This document shows positions 17,791-26,686 of a stretch of DNA of 64,000 nucleotides, in pieces; within the stretch, counting starts at the first letter, position 1, and every line of letters begins with the position of its first letter. The DNA comes from Lachnospiraceae bacterium UBA5895 (GTDB lineage: Bacteria; Bacillota; Clostridia; Lachnospirales; Lachnospiraceae): the NCBI GenBank assembly GCA_002431915.1, contig DJEP01000026.1, positions 10,544 to 74,543 of the forward strand, in the 5' to 3' direction. Made by a program: the position numbers and the translations under genes. The notes under the pieces are model-generated. The model was not told the DNA's origin and ran no database searches. It saw nothing but the letters and a program-made list of their open reading frames with translations.

Positions 17791-19101
17791 CGCTTTTCTG
17801 CGCAGCCTTGCATAGTAGAATCCATCCGCCGCATCCGTTCCCGGCAAAAGCTGCCTCTCTTCCTCCAACACAAACGGGAGATGATCCGTGATCCAGGCTG
17901 CCTTTTCCTGATTCTCGCCTCTGTGGATCGTGCAGGTGCTGTATAACAGCACGCCGCCCGGCTTCACATACCGCCATCCGGTCTCTACGATCTGTCTCTG
18001 CAGTTCATTGATGGATTTAAGGCTGTCCGGCGTTACATGATATTTAATATCTCTCTTTTTGCCCATGACACCCAGTCCCGAGCAGGGGACATCCATAAGC
18101 ACCACGTCTGCGTATCCTTCATGAGCAGCGTCGGGAACCGTGGCATCGTGCACCTCCACTTCCACATTCGTGCACTGCATGCGTTCCAGATTCTCAAGGA
18201 TCAGCTCGGTCTTGTATTCCGAAACATCACGGGACAGCACATGCCCTTTGGCTCCGGCGTACTCGGAAGCTAGAATCGTCTTGCCTCCCGGCGCCGCACA
18301 CAGATCCATGACCTTGTCCCCGGGATGAATCTGCGCCGCCTTCACCGCCAATGCGGAGGAGACATCCTGCACAGTAAATCTGCCTTCGGCGAATCCGGGA
18401 AGTGCATTCACGTTTTCCAGATTCTCCGCCAGATACACATAGGGAAGTTCCTTACTTTGTGTAAGGCTCACCCCTGTACTTTCAATCTGTGTGACCAGAT
18501 CTTTTCTCTCCTCTTCCGACAGGTCCACACGGAACCGCAGAGATACCGGATGAATCTTAAGCAGTCCCTTCAGAAGTGTTTCCGTTCCCTTCATGCCGTA
18601 TACCGGAAGCCACAACTCCACGATCCATTCCGGCATAGAATATTTTACGCTGAAATATTTCACAGAATCCGCAGGATCCGGCAGGGGCATCTTGTCCTTG
18701 CTGCGGGCAATATTGCGCAGGACGGCATTGACGAACCCCTTCAGAGTACGGAAACCGCGCTTTGCCGCCAGCTTACAAGCCTCATTACATACCGCACTGT
18801 CCGGCACCGCATCCATATACAGGATCTGATAGGTACTCATGCGGAGCAGGCAGCGGATCAGAGGCTTCATCTTCCGGACCGGAACCGAAGAGAACTGATT
18901 CAGATAATAGTCCAGTTCCAACTGTCTCTCTATGGTACCTTCCGTAACTCTCTTGATAAATGCCTTATCCCTGGGATCCAGGTAATCGTATTTATCCAGC
19001 ACTGCTTTTATTAATTTATGGGAAAAATCCTGCCCCCTTTCCAGGTCCAGCAGGATCTCCACAACGATCTCTCTTGTATCGGTTGTTGCAGGATTCCCCA
19101 T
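17782..19101 (-). CDS. rsmB: 16S rRNA cytosine-C5-967 methyltransferase RsmB
   Basis: It makes m5C967 in 16S rRNA. An N-terminal NusB-like helical domain (about 1-140) precedes the SAM methyltransferase domain with CAAPGGKT, the catalytic MDVPCSGLGVMG and YSTCTIHRGENQE. Length (439) is normal. The gene begins three bases after the zinc protease gene ends and has GAAGGAGAG upstream. Its stop codon lies in a 20-bp tandem repeat, so repeat slippage there would not alter the protein core. Confidence 0.95.
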   Translation of the reverse strand: MGNPATTDTREIVVEILLDLERGQDFSHKLIKAVLDKYDYLDPRDKAFIKRVTEGTIERQLELDYYLNQFSSVPVRKMKPLIRCLLRMSTYQILYMDAVPDSAVCNEACKLAAKRGFRTLKGFVNAVLRNIARSKDKMPLPDPADSVKYFSVKYSMPEWIVELWLPVYGMKGTETLLKGLLKIHPVSLRFRVDLSEEERKDLVTQIESTGVSLTQSKELPYVYLAENLENVNALPGFAEGRFTVQDVSSALAVKAAQIHPGDKVMDLCAAPGGKTILASEYAGAKGHVLSRDVSEYKTELILENLERMQCTNVEVEVHDATVPDAAHEGYADVVLMDVPCSGLGVMGKKRDIKYHVTPDSLKSINELQRQIVETGWRYVKPGGVLLYSTCTIHRGENQEKAAWITDHLPFVLEEERQLLPGTDAADGFYYARLRRKAEE

Positions 19102-19103
19102 GC

Positions 19104-19823
19104 TTAGTCTCTCCTTCTGCGGTTACCGCCATACAGCAGGATCAGACGAAGCAGCTGTAATGCGGAGGATGCCGCTCCCGCCACGTAGGTAAGGGCAGCC
19201 GCTGTCAGCACCTTTTTACCACCGCTTACTTCTTCACTGCCTAACAGGCCGTATTCCTCCACCTTCACAATTGCTCTGTGAGAAGCATTGAATTCCACTG
19301 GAAGTGTCACCAGCTGGAAGATCACGGTCAGGGCAAATGCCCAGATTCCAAGCTGAATCAGTGTCTGGTTCCAGCTGAGCAGTACTCCTAATAAAATCAG
19401 AGGAATACTTAAATTACTTCCGATATTCACCACCGGCACCAGTGCCGCACGGACACTCATGGGCACATAGCCGTGAGCATGCTGAATGGCATGTCCGCAC
19501 TCATGGGCTGCCACACTGACTGCAGTCACTGAGGTTCCGTTATAATTATTATAAGACAACCGCACCGTATCCGTCCGGGGATCGTAATGATCGCCGTCTT
19601 TGGAATTCAGGCACTCGATCTGTACGTTATACAAACCTTCCCTGTTTAAAATATTCCGGGCTGCTTCCGCTCCCGTAAGCCCTCTCATATTCCGGACCTT
19701 ACTGTATTTGCGCATGGTGGAGTTCACCAGTGCACTGGCACCCAAACATAACACCAGTCCGATCAGTACCAGAAAATACGTGGGGTCAAAATAATAGCCA
19801 TATCCATAATAACCACCGTACAT
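19104..19823 (-). CDS. membrane zinc metallopeptidase (YugP family)
   Basis: A 239-residue membrane protein with the zinc-protease motif HECGHAIQHAHGY and a Tyr/Gly-rich N-terminus. Hydrophobic segments occur at about 13-33, 125-145, 150-170 and near the C-terminus. It matches the family of predicted neutral zinc metallopeptidases that includes Bacillus YugP; substrates are unknown. AAAGGAG precedes the ATG. It lies in the fmt-rsmB gap, a common place for this gene in Clostridia. Confidence 0.88.
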   Translation of the reverse strand: MYGGYYGYGYYFDPTYFLVLIGLVLCLGASALVNSTMRKYSKVRNMRGLTGAEAARNILNREGLYNVQIECLNSKDGDHYDPRTDTVRLSYNNYNGTSVTAVSVAAHECGHAIQHAHGYVPMSVRAALVPVVNIGSNLSIPLILLGVLLSWNQTLIQLGIWAFALTVIFQLVTLPVEFNASHRAIVKVEEYGLLGSEEVSGGKKVLTAAALTYVAGAASSALQLLRLILLYGGNRRRRD

Positions 19824-19873
19824 AGAAAAGTCTCCTTTCTATACCTGTCTAGCTCTAGTCTATCCTATCTGTC

Positions 19874-20809
19874 TTAATGCTCGCCAAGGATCTCTCCCGG
19901 CTGCACCTTCACGCCCAGGAGAAAATCATGGGCCGTCATACGCTTTTTGCCTTCCAGCTGTAATTCCATGACCTTCAGGGCACCTTCCGCCGCAGCCACT
20001 TCAAAGGAATCCTTATTCACCGTAAGGATCGTGCCGGGGGCTTCTTTGTGTACGGTAGCCATGGGAATGGCTTTCCAGATCTTCAACTGTTTTCCATGGT
20101 AAAACGTATAGGCACTTGGCCAGGGAGTCAGTCCTCTGATCAGTCTGTCCAGTTCCGCCGCTGTCTTGGTAAAATCCAGTCTGCCCATCTCTTTGGTGAT
20201 CAGAGCCGCGTAGCAGGTCTTGCTGTCATCCTGTTTTTCCGGAATTAATTTCCCGGCTTCCAATAAGGGCAGTGCCTCGGTGATTGCCTCGCCGCCTAAC
20301 ACCATCAGTTTATCGTGCAGTGTCTCAAAGGTATCTTCCGTAGTGATGGGAATCTTCTTCCGGTACAGCATATCGCCGGTATCCAGCCCGGCATTCATCT
20401 GCATTATGGTCACACCGGTCTCAGTCTCTCCGTCGATGATCACTCTCTGGATCGGAGACGCACCACGGTATTTCGGAAGCAGGGATGCGTGAATATTCAG
20501 ACATCCGTACTTCGGCAGATCCAGAATCTCCTGGGACAGGATCTGTCCGAAAGCTGCCACGATATAAACATCTGCGGGATATTTTTTCAATTCTTCGATA
20601 GCCTCGGGAGTCTTGATCCGGCGGGGCTGGAATACCGGGATGCCGTGTTTTACAGCGCATTCCTTCACCGGTGGAAACTGTAACTGCCCACTTCTTCCCT
20701 TTGCCTTGTCCGGCTGGGTTACCACTGCGGTGATCTCATGCCCCTGTGCGATCAGAGCTTCCAGAGCTCCCACTGCGAAATCGGGAGTTCCCATAAATAC
20801 GATCTGCAT
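19874..20809 (-). CDS. fmt: methionyl-tRNA formyltransferase
   Basis: Fmt adds a formyl group from 10-formyl-tetrahydrofolate to initiator Met-tRNA. The N-terminal formyltransferase domain has the active-site region NIHASLLPKYRGASPIQ with its catalytic Asn and His; the C-terminal OB-like domain binds tRNA. Length (311) is normal. It pairs with def just upstream, which removes the same formyl group after translation. GGAAGGAG lies before the ATG. Confidence 0.97.
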   Translation of the reverse strand: MQIVFMGTPDFAVGALEALIAQGHEITAVVTQPDKAKGRSGQLQFPPVKECAVKHGIPVFQPRRIKTPEAIEELKKYPADVYIVAAFGQILSQEILDLPKYGCLNIHASLLPKYRGASPIQRVIIDGETETGVTIMQMNAGLDTGDMLYRKKIPITTEDTFETLHDKLMVLGGEAITEALPLLEAGKLIPEKQDDSKTCYAALITKEMGRLDFTKTAAELDRLIRGLTPWPSAYTFYHGKQLKIWKAIPMATVHKEAPGTILTVNKDSFEVAAAEGALKVMELQLEGKKRMTAHDFLLGVKVQPGEILGEH

Positions 20810-20832
20810 AGCTTATCTCCTTCCCGGAATAC

Positions 20833-21312
20833 TTATTCTTCCTCGTCCTCATAGGTCATGTCCTGCAGAGGGCCTTCCGCCTTCTCCACATAGAGATGAC
20901 CATCCAGGTGATCCAGTTCGTGGCAGATGGCTCTCGCCAACAGTTCCGTTCCCTCTACCTCGATGGGCTTCATGTTCACATCCAGAGCTACTGCTTTCAC
21001 ATAATTGGGTCTGGTCACAATACCGAACTTTCCGGGAACGCTTAAGCACCCTTCCTGTCCGGTCTGCTCTCCGCTGCTCTCCACGATCCGGGGATTGATG
21101 AGAATGTAAGGATCCTCTCCGGTGGTGTCGATCACCACAATTCTCTTAAGTATGCCCACCTGGGGAGCTGCCAGTCCCACACCGTTGGCGTCATACATGG
21201 TCTCTAACATATCCTCGATCAGTTCCTTCGTCCGGGGAGTCATCTCCTTGACCTCCTTACAGGTCTTGGTCAGTACTTCATCTCCATATTCACGAATATT
21301 TCTGATTGCCAC
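20833..21312 (-). CDS. def: peptide deformylase
   Basis: It removes the formyl group from nascent proteins. All three family motifs are intact: GVGLAAPQVG, EGCLSVP (metal Cys) and HELDHLDG (two metal His and the catalytic Glu). The 159-residue length fits the short form. The start is GTG, eight bases after AGGAGG. It sits between priA and fmt. Confidence 0.97.
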   Translation of the reverse strand: MAIRNIREYGDEVLTKTCKEVKEMTPRTKELIEDMLETMYDANGVGLAAPQVGILKRIVVIDTTGEDPYILINPRIVESSGEQTGQEGCLSVPGKFGIVTRPNYVKAVALDVNMKPIEVEGTELLARAICHELDHLDGHLYVEKAEGPLQDMTYEDEEE

Positions 21313-21324
21313 CGTTATTACCTC

Positions 21325-23577
21325 CTATAATATAGTTATCGGGTCAAAATCGAATTGTATACTCAGCTGTCTGGGCTGCCACTTCCTGAGTGTCTCTTCC
21401 ACACGGTCCTTTACATTCACAAGTGTATCATATTCCTTGTGCTTTACATAAAACACATACCGGTAGATATCGTTGATCTTACTGATATTTGCCGGAGCAG
21501 GGCCCAATACCTGTATTTTTTTATCGGACTGTTCTGACAAAAAGTCCATATTAGACTTTACCACATCTGTCAGGCCGAGGGCAAGCTGTTTTACATTTTC
21601 TTCCTCTTTACCATAGATCTGCACGGCCAGCATATGTGCTGCCGGCGGATACCCGGACAGCTCCCGGTACAGGATCTCCTCTTCATAAAAGTTCTCATAA
21701 TTCTGGGCCGCCGCACAGGTTATGGCATAATGATCCGGCTGATAGGTCTGGATCACCGCCTCTCCGGGGAGCACGCCTCTGCCGGCTCTGCCCACCGCCT
21801 GTGTCAACAGCTGGAAGGTCCGCTCTCCGGCACGGTAATCCGAGGCATTTAAGGACAGATCCGCTGCCAGGATTCCCACCAGGGTCACCCTCGGAAAATC
21901 ATGACCCTTGACGATCATCTGGGTGCCGATCAGCACATCCGCCTCACCGTTTGCGAAAGCGGACAATATTTTCTCATAACTGTCTTTCGTCCGGGTCGTA
22001 TCCGCATCCATGCGCAGCGTCCGAACCCCGGGATACAGCTGTTTTAATTTTTCTTCGATCTGCTGAGTGCCTGCCTTAAATCCCAGGATATATTTTGATC
22101 CGCATTTGGGACACAGCTTTGGCATCGGCTGTGTGTAGCCGCAATAATGACAGATCAGCTTTCCCCCTTTATGCTCTGAGAGAGAGACATCACAGTGGGG
22201 ACATTTCATGACTTCCCCACAGGAACGGCAGGATACGAAACCGGCATAACCCCTGCGGTTTAAGAACAGGATGGTCTGCTGCCCTTTGTTCAGCCGGTCC
22301 GTCATCAGCTCCTGTAATTTTCTGCTGAAAATAGAACGGTTTCCCTCCTGCAGCTCCTGTCTGAGATCCACCGTGTATACCACCGGCAGTTCTCCTCCGG
22401 TCAGCCGCTTCGTCAGATGGAACAGCCGGTATTCTCCCTTTCCTGCTCGGTAGTACGCCTCTAAGGAAGGGGTCGCCGATCCCAGCACCACGCTGGCTCC
22501 GTACAGCTTCGCCACTTCCATAGCGGTCTCTCTGGCATGGTATTTGGGAGTACTCTCACTTTTATAGCTGTTCTCCTGTTCCTCATCCATGACGATCAGT
22601 CCCAGATTGGGAAAAGGAGTAAACAACGCTGACCTGGGACCTATGATCACATCGATCTCCCCGGCTTTGGCACGTTCGCACTGATCATATTTTTCCCCGG
22701 GAGACAGTGTGGAATTCATCACGCTGACCCGGTCACCGAATCTCTGATAAAATCGTAACAGTGTCTGGTAGGTCAGGGCGATCTCCGGAATCAGCACGAT
22801 CGCCTGACGTCCTCTTTTTATCATCTCGCCGATCAGCTGCATGTATACTTCCGTCTTGCCGCTGCCGGTGATGCCGTGGATCAGATAGGTCTGCTTTTTC
22901 CCGGCATCGAAATCCGCAAGGACTTCTGTTACGATATACTGCTGTTCCTCACTTAAGGTATTGCGCTTTGCCTCCACAGATTGCATTTTGACCGGATTGC
23001 GGTAGCTTTCAGAGCTGACCAGCTTCGCTGCGCCGCTTTTCACGATGCTGTTCACCGTAGCAGCGCTGACACCCAGTTTCCCGGTGATCCACTCATAGGG
23101 AATACTCTCCTGCTTCGACAGGGCTCGCAGAAGCCTTGCCTTCGCCACCTGTTTCTTGCGCTCGCATTCGCCTAAGAGCGACAGAATCTCCTCTCTGTTC
23201 ATCAGGCGCACCAGCTGTCTGTGCTCCAGTTTCTTCACGGTCTGCTTCGCCGGCAATACCGTCTTCAACGCCTGGATCATGGTACATCCGTAGTTACGAC
23301 GGATCCATGCTGCCAGTGCGATCATTTTATCTTCCACACCGGTCTCTTTTTCGGGAAATCCGGCGATCTCCTTGATCTTCTCCGGTGCAAACTGGCACTT
23401 ATCTCCTATGCCGACCACGTAACCTTTGATCAGGCGGTTCCCATTGCCGAAAGGGATCATGACGCAGGCTCCGGGCTCCAGCTGTTCTGCCAGTCTCTCC
23501 GGTACCCGGTACTGAAAGGTCTTATCCAGTTTTTCATGAGAGATATCCACAATGATATCTGCATATAACGTACTCAA
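21325..23577 (-). CDS. priA: primosomal replication restart helicase PriA
   Basis: PriA recognises stalled forks and reloads the replisome. An N-terminal DNA-binding region is followed by a winged helix and the superfamily 2 helicase core: GITGSGKTEVYM (Walker A), MDEEQENSYK in place of DEAH, and GSATPSLEAY. The zinc-binding insertion has the cysteine pairs of CRSCGEVMKCPHC and CHYCGYTQPMPKLCPKC. Length is 750. The start is a TTG eight bases after GAGG. It lies 30 bp after murE and 12 bp before def. Confidence 0.96.
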   Translation of the reverse strand: MSTLYADIIVDISHEKLDKTFQYRVPERLAEQLEPGACVMIPFGNGNRLIKGYVVGIGDKCQFAPEKIKEIAGFPEKETGVEDKMIALAAWIRRNYGCTMIQALKTVLPAKQTVKKLEHRQLVRLMNREEILSLLGECERKKQVAKARLLRALSKQESIPYEWITGKLGVSAATVNSIVKSGAAKLVSSESYRNPVKMQSVEAKRNTLSEEQQYIVTEVLADFDAGKKQTYLIHGITGSGKTEVYMQLIGEMIKRGRQAIVLIPEIALTYQTLLRFYQRFGDRVSVMNSTLSPGEKYDQCERAKAGEIDVIIGPRSALFTPFPNLGLIVMDEEQENSYKSESTPKYHARETAMEVAKLYGASVVLGSATPSLEAYYRAGKGEYRLFHLTKRLTGGELPVVYTVDLRQELQEGNRSIFSRKLQELMTDRLNKGQQTILFLNRRGYAGFVSCRSCGEVMKCPHCDVSLSEHKGGKLICHYCGYTQPMPKLCPKCGSKYILGFKAGTQQIEEKLKQLYPGVRTLRMDADTTRTKDSYEKILSAFANGEADVLIGTQMIVKGHDFPRVTLVGILAADLSLNASDYRAGERTFQLLTQAVGRAGRGVLPGEAVIQTYQPDHYAITCAAAQNYENFYEEEILYRELSGYPPAAHMLAVQIYGKEEENVKQLALGLTDVVKSNMDFLSEQSDKKIQVLGPAPANISKINDIYRYVFYVKHKEYDTLVNVKDRVEETLRKWQPRQLSIQFDFDPITIL

Positions 23578-23607
23578 TCTGTTGTCCTCATGATTTTATT
23601 TTCCTGT

Positions 23608-25116
23608 TTATTTTACAGCCGATCCCGGGATATGTCCTTCTGCTAAAATGTCCCGGATCAGGTCACGTTCATCCATGGGATGCTTCACGCCTTTGATCTC
23701 CTGGTAGTCTTCGTGTCCTTTTCCCGCCAGCACGATAATGTCGCCGGGTTCTCCGTGTTCGATGGCATAAGTGATGGCTTCCTTGCGGTCGCAGATCTCC
23801 ACATATTTGCCGTCCGTCTTCGCCATACCGGTCTCGATATCATTGATAATATCCCGGGGCTCCTCGAACCGGGGATTGTCGGAGGTAATGATGGTCAGAT
23901 CCGCCAGTCTGCCGCTGACCTCTCCCATCTCGAAACGGCGCTGTCTGGAGCGGTTGCCACCGCAGCCGAACAGGCTGACCAGTCTGTGGGGTTCATACTC
24001 CCGCAGGGTGGTTAACAGACTTTCCAGTGCCATGGCATTGTGGGCATAGTCGATCAGCAGAGTAAACTTGTCGGAGACTTTGATCATCTCGATACGACCC
24101 TTTACTTTTGCCTGTAGCAGTGCCTTTTTGATATTTTCCTCATCTACCTTAAAATGACGGCAGATGGCAATGGCTGCCAGGGCATTGTACACGCTGAATT
24201 TGCCGGGCATGGGTACTTCCACAGTAAAGTTCATCAGCCCGGTCACATGGAAGGTAACACCCAGTTCTCCGGGCTTATGTACCAGCTGCCTATCTTCGGC
24301 ACGTAACATGCAGTGCTCTCCCATTCCGAAGCTCTCCAGTTCGCAGGTATGTCCTTCTGTCACTGCCTGCCAGTGGGCATCGTCACCGTTGACAATTCCC
24401 ACCTTACACTGCTTGAACAACAATCCCTTGCAGTGCAGATATTCCTCAAAGCTTGCATGCTCATTGGGTCCGATATGATCCGGCTCCAGGTTCGTGAAAA
24501 TGCCGTAATCAAAGATAAAGCCCTGGGTGCGGTGCAACATCAGCGCCTGGGAAGATACTTCCATTACCACCGTATCCAGTCCGACCTCCACCATGCGGGC
24601 AAAATACTCCTGTAACAGGTATGATTCCGGTGTGGTGTTATTTGCATGAATATGTTCGTCTCCGATGATCACTTCAATGGTTCCCACCAGCCCTACTTTA
24701 TAGCCGGCATTTTCCAGAATGGACTTTACCAGATAGGTGGTAGTGGTCTTGCCCTTGGTTCCTGTGATGCCGATAACCTTCAGTTTTTCAGCCGGGTGTC
24801 CGAACCATGCTGCGGAGATAAACGCCATGGCATACCTTGTATCCGCTACCTTGATCACGGTCACATCAGCATCCGCCGGAAGCTCTACGTCCTTTTGCAC
24901 CACCAGTACTCCGGCGCCCTGCGCAGTCACCTGAGTGGCGAAATCATGTCCGTCAAAATTTGCTCCGGTAATACAAATAAACAGACAGCCCGGAACGATC
25001 TTGCGGGAATCATAGACCACTGCCGTGATCTCTTTGTCTAATGTTCCCCGCACTGTTTCATAATCCAGCTTTTCCAGAAGTGTTGCTAATTTTCTGTTAT
25101 TTTCCATATTTTTCAT
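23608..25116 (-). CDS. murE: UDP-MurNAc-L-Ala-D-Glu:meso-diaminopimelate ligase MurE
   Basis: It adds the third stem-peptide residue in peptidoglycan synthesis. The P-loop GTKGKTTTTYL and the C-terminal motif DNPR (SDNPRFEEP) are visible; DNPR is the known mark of meso-diaminopimelate rather than lysine enzymes, so the wall is predicted to be of the DAP type. The ATG at 25116 (MKNMENNRKL) is preferred, with AAAGGCGG upstream; the frame stays open 12 codons more. Length is about 502 residues. It lies apart from the mraZ cluster and heads the priA-def-fmt series. Confidence 0.95.
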   Translation of the reverse strand: MKNMENNRKLATLLEKLDYETVRGTLDKEITAVVYDSRKIVPGCLFICITGANFDGHDFATQVTAQGAGVLVVQKDVELPADADVTVIKVADTRYAMAFISAAWFGHPAEKLKVIGITGTKGKTTTTYLVKSILENAGYKVGLVGTIEVIIGDEHIHANNTTPESYLLQEYFARMVEVGLDTVVMEVSSQALMLHRTQGFIFDYGIFTNLEPDHIGPNEHASFEEYLHCKGLLFKQCKVGIVNGDDAHWQAVTEGHTCELESFGMGEHCMLRAEDRQLVHKPGELGVTFHVTGLMNFTVEVPMPGKFSVYNALAAIAICRHFKVDEENIKKALLQAKVKGRIEMIKVSDKFTLLIDYAHNAMALESLLTTLREYEPHRLVSLFGCGGNRSRQRRFEMGEVSGRLADLTIITSDNPRFEEPRDIINDIETGMAKTDGKYVEICDRKEAITYAIEHGEPGDIIVLAGKGHEDYQEIKGVKHPMDERDLIRDILAEGHIPGSAVK

Positions 25117-25233
25117 AAAGGTATCCGCCTTTCCCGAAAAAACTTGTTGCATACTTTTTTTATTTTACTCTTTTTTCTGTAAATGTACCACCCTTAAATT
25201 TCATTGCACCTTTTGCTCTTTTCTTCAAAATGT

Positions 25234-25239
25234 TATAAT
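25234..25239 (+). promoter_or_regulatory. extended -10 element before the decayed gene
   Basis: TGTTATAAT gives a perfect TATAAT with the TGN extension; no good -35 is seen. A lone copy of the GGGTCAA-type repeat arm (25248-25261) lies just downstream, then AAGGGGG and an ATG at 25291. Confidence 0.45.
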
Positions 25240-25247
25240 AAGATATC

Positions 25248-25261
25248 TTGACCCTGACATC
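25248..25261. repeat. single copy of the GGGTCAA-type repeat arm
   Basis: TTGACCCTGACATC differs by one base from TTGACCCTGGCATC in the right arm of the element at 6423-6548. No matching inverted arm is found nearby, so this looks like a remnant or a solo end. Confidence 0.45.
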
Positions 25262-25290
25262 ATATCTTTAGATTTTAAGGGGGATTTCTT

Positions 25291-25588
25291 ATGAACGGCT
25301 TTTACGGATCCATCCTGTTGCAGTGGGTTCCCGCATTGTTTACCTTTTAAAAGAAGATTTCGATGTGATGTCCGGGGCATTTCTGCTATGGTTTGTAGCA
25401 GAAATCATTTCCTTTTCTCCGAACACTTATGACAATAATAAATTTTTATATGTGACCTATGTATTCGTCTGCTGTCTCAGCGCCGGATACGGCATAGACC
25501 TGCTACGTTCTCTGAAAAAACGTTCCGCGCGCTCTATCCCTGCATCTTCGACAACGGAGAAATTCAGATCTACCGGATCACTCAGTAG
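25291..25588 (+). pseudogene. remnant of a multi-spanning membrane protein gene
   Basis: A start with AAGGGGG and ATG at 25291 opens a 19-codon frame (MNGFYGSILLQWVPALFTF) that stops. A second frame (from about 25323) gives a hydrophobic stretch with SFSPNTYDNNKFLYV. A third frame (about 25523-25588) gives a plausible C-terminus, DNGEIQIYRITQ, and a stop. The DNNK segment and the last piece resemble large membrane glycosyltransferase-like proteins of Clostridia. The order is right but three frames are used and much length is missing, so I read it as a gene decayed by deletions and frameshifts. The family is a guess; the broken state is fairly clear. Its end overlaps the tail of the opposite gene. 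Confidence 0.5.
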
Positions 25589-26255
25589 CCTCATACTCCG
25601 ATGTACGAAGTTCTGTGGTATCGCTTTCCCGGGGTCTGCCGAAATTCTGAACAACCCCAATCAGCTGTCCGGACAACAGCACAGTGAACAGAGAATATCC
25701 GATCCTTCTCACCGAGATATAGCTTAACGACATCACCAGTACGATCAGATCCGTCATCAGATACACCCACTGGATCTTCCATCCGGTGGCATGGGAAATA
25801 CTCATGGCCAGAGCATCATCTCCACTGGGAGCTCCGCCGATCCGCACGCACAATCCGGCACCCACACCGACAAACAACGCTCCCACCAGTGCCGCCGCAA
25901 GGGGCTGCTCCGCCAGTCCGGGCCACAGATGCGGAAACTGTTCACAGATCTTATAAGTCCCGGAGAATCCGACGGTAGCCAGCGCCGAATAGGCAATGAA
26001 TTCCCTGCCCAGCAGCTTCCATCCCAGCACATAGCACAATACATTCATGATACCGCCGGTCACCGCCGGGGATATGCCGGTCCAGTGCTCCAATAACAGT
26101 GTCGCTCCCAGTACCCCACCCTCGGTGACACCGGAGATGGAATGCACATGATATAAACCAAATGCCAGAATAAAACTTCCCAATAAGGTTACAGCACAAT
26201 TTTTCAGGGTGAGTTTTTTTAAGGCTTCTTTCCATTCGTGAATCTGTAAGTTCAT
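25578..26255 (-). CDS. YitT/YczE-type integral membrane protein
   Basis: A 225-residue protein with about five or six membrane segments. An N-terminal cytoplasmic helix precedes LLGSFILAFGLYHVHSISG, and the pattern SGVTEGGVLG and GGAPSGDDALAMS are glycine-rich as in the YitT/DUF161 group. Function in this family is not known; transport has been suggested. AGGAAG precedes the ATG. It lies downstream of the tandem small RNAs and converges with the decayed plus-strand gene. No partner gene is evident. Confidence 0.7.
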   Translation of the reverse strand: MNLQIHEWKEALKKLTLKNCAVTLLGSFILAFGLYHVHSISGVTEGGVLGATLLLEHWTGISPAVTGGIMNVLCYVLGWKLLGREFIAYSALATVGFSGTYKICEQFPHLWPGLAEQPLAAALVGALFVGVGAGLCVRIGGAPSGDDALAMSISHATGWKIQWVYLMTDLIVLVMSLSYISVRRIGYSLFTVLLSGQLIGVVQNFGRPRESDTTELRTSEYEATE

Positions 26256-26338
26256 TTTAATCTTCCTGTCTTTTTATCCTTTATACTTTACTATCATACC
26301 TTTTTTACTTAGTTTTCTCAAGTGGAAAATCCGGACAC

Positions 26339-26417
26339 GAAAAAGCGCCCCGGTTACCCGAGACGTTTTTCCGATTTTCTTATGAGGGGGGGAGATAGTG
26401 AGTTCATCAACTATCTA
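26339..26417 (-). ncRNA. putative C-rich small RNA, copy 2
   Basis: Downstream copy of a repeated unit. A predicted transcript of about 79 nt starts near 26417. It holds a 5' hairpin with AGATAGT / ACTATCT arms, an unpaired CUCCCCCCCUCAUAAG stretch, and an intrinsic terminator with stem CGUCUCGG / CCGGGGCG, a GUAA loop and five Us. From the 5' hairpin through the C-run and CATAAGAAA it is identical to copy 1, while the terminator differs. No open frame with a ribosome site is seen. Confidence 0.6.
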
Positions 26418-26423
26418 AAATAC

Positions 26424-26456
26424 ATATTACAGGGAAAATGTGTACAGAATGTGTAC
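26424..26456 (-). promoter_or_regulatory. promoter and direct repeat of small RNA copy 2
   Basis: The minus strand reads GTACACATTC then TGTACACATT, two direct repeats at 11-bp spacing (26434-26456), ending five bases before a TAATAT -10 (26424-26429). No good -35 lies at the right distance from that -10, as in promoters driven by response regulators. An alternative reading uses TGTACA as -35 with an 18-bp spacer to TATTTT. Confidence 0.45.
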
Positions 26457-26521
26457 GAATTCTAACTTTATTCTAAAATGAATCTTGAGGTTTTATAAAG
26501 TATCCTTTTGTATTATAAGGA

Positions 26522-26600
26522 ACCAAAAAGCCTCAGGCATCGTACCTGAGGCTTTTCGGTTTCTTATGAGGGGGGGAGATAGTGAGTTCATCAACTATCT
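26522..26600 (-). ncRNA. putative C-rich small RNA, copy 1
   Basis: Upstream copy of the unit, lying just after recJ. The predicted RNA of about 79 nt has the same 5' hairpin and C7 run (plus-strand G7 at 26570-26576) as copy 2. It ends in an unrelated terminator with a perfect 8-bp stem GCCTCAGG / CCTGAGGC and five Us (26526-26551). Exact conservation of the hairpin and C-rich linker with divergence of the terminator is what selection on a base-pairing RNA would leave. The C-run could pair with G-rich Shine-Dalgarno sites. Confidence 0.62.
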
Positions 26601-26607
26601 GAAATAC

Positions 26608-26640
26608 ATATTACAGAGAAAATGTGTCCATTTTGTGTTC
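26608..26640 (-). promoter_or_regulatory. promoter and direct repeat of small RNA copy 1
   Basis: TAATAT (26608-26613) is preceded by two 11-bp-spaced repeats, GAACACAAAA and TGGACACATT (26618-26640). The layout matches that of copy 2, although the repeats themselves have partly diverged. Confidence 0.45.
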
Positions 26641-26686
26641 AAAAAATAAAAAATTACGAATGTGATTCTGAACAGTTACGAAACTA

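Noticed and set aside
25323..25727. 134-codon open frame read as one intact gene
   Set aside because: Only its first half is hydrophobic and family-like; the rest runs antisense through the YitT-type gene. It is better read as part of a decayed gene with the correct ending in another frame.
26570..26576. G7/C7 run taken as a sequencing artefact
   Set aside because: The same run occurs in both tandem copies within an exactly repeated context, so it is more likely a conserved part of the RNA.
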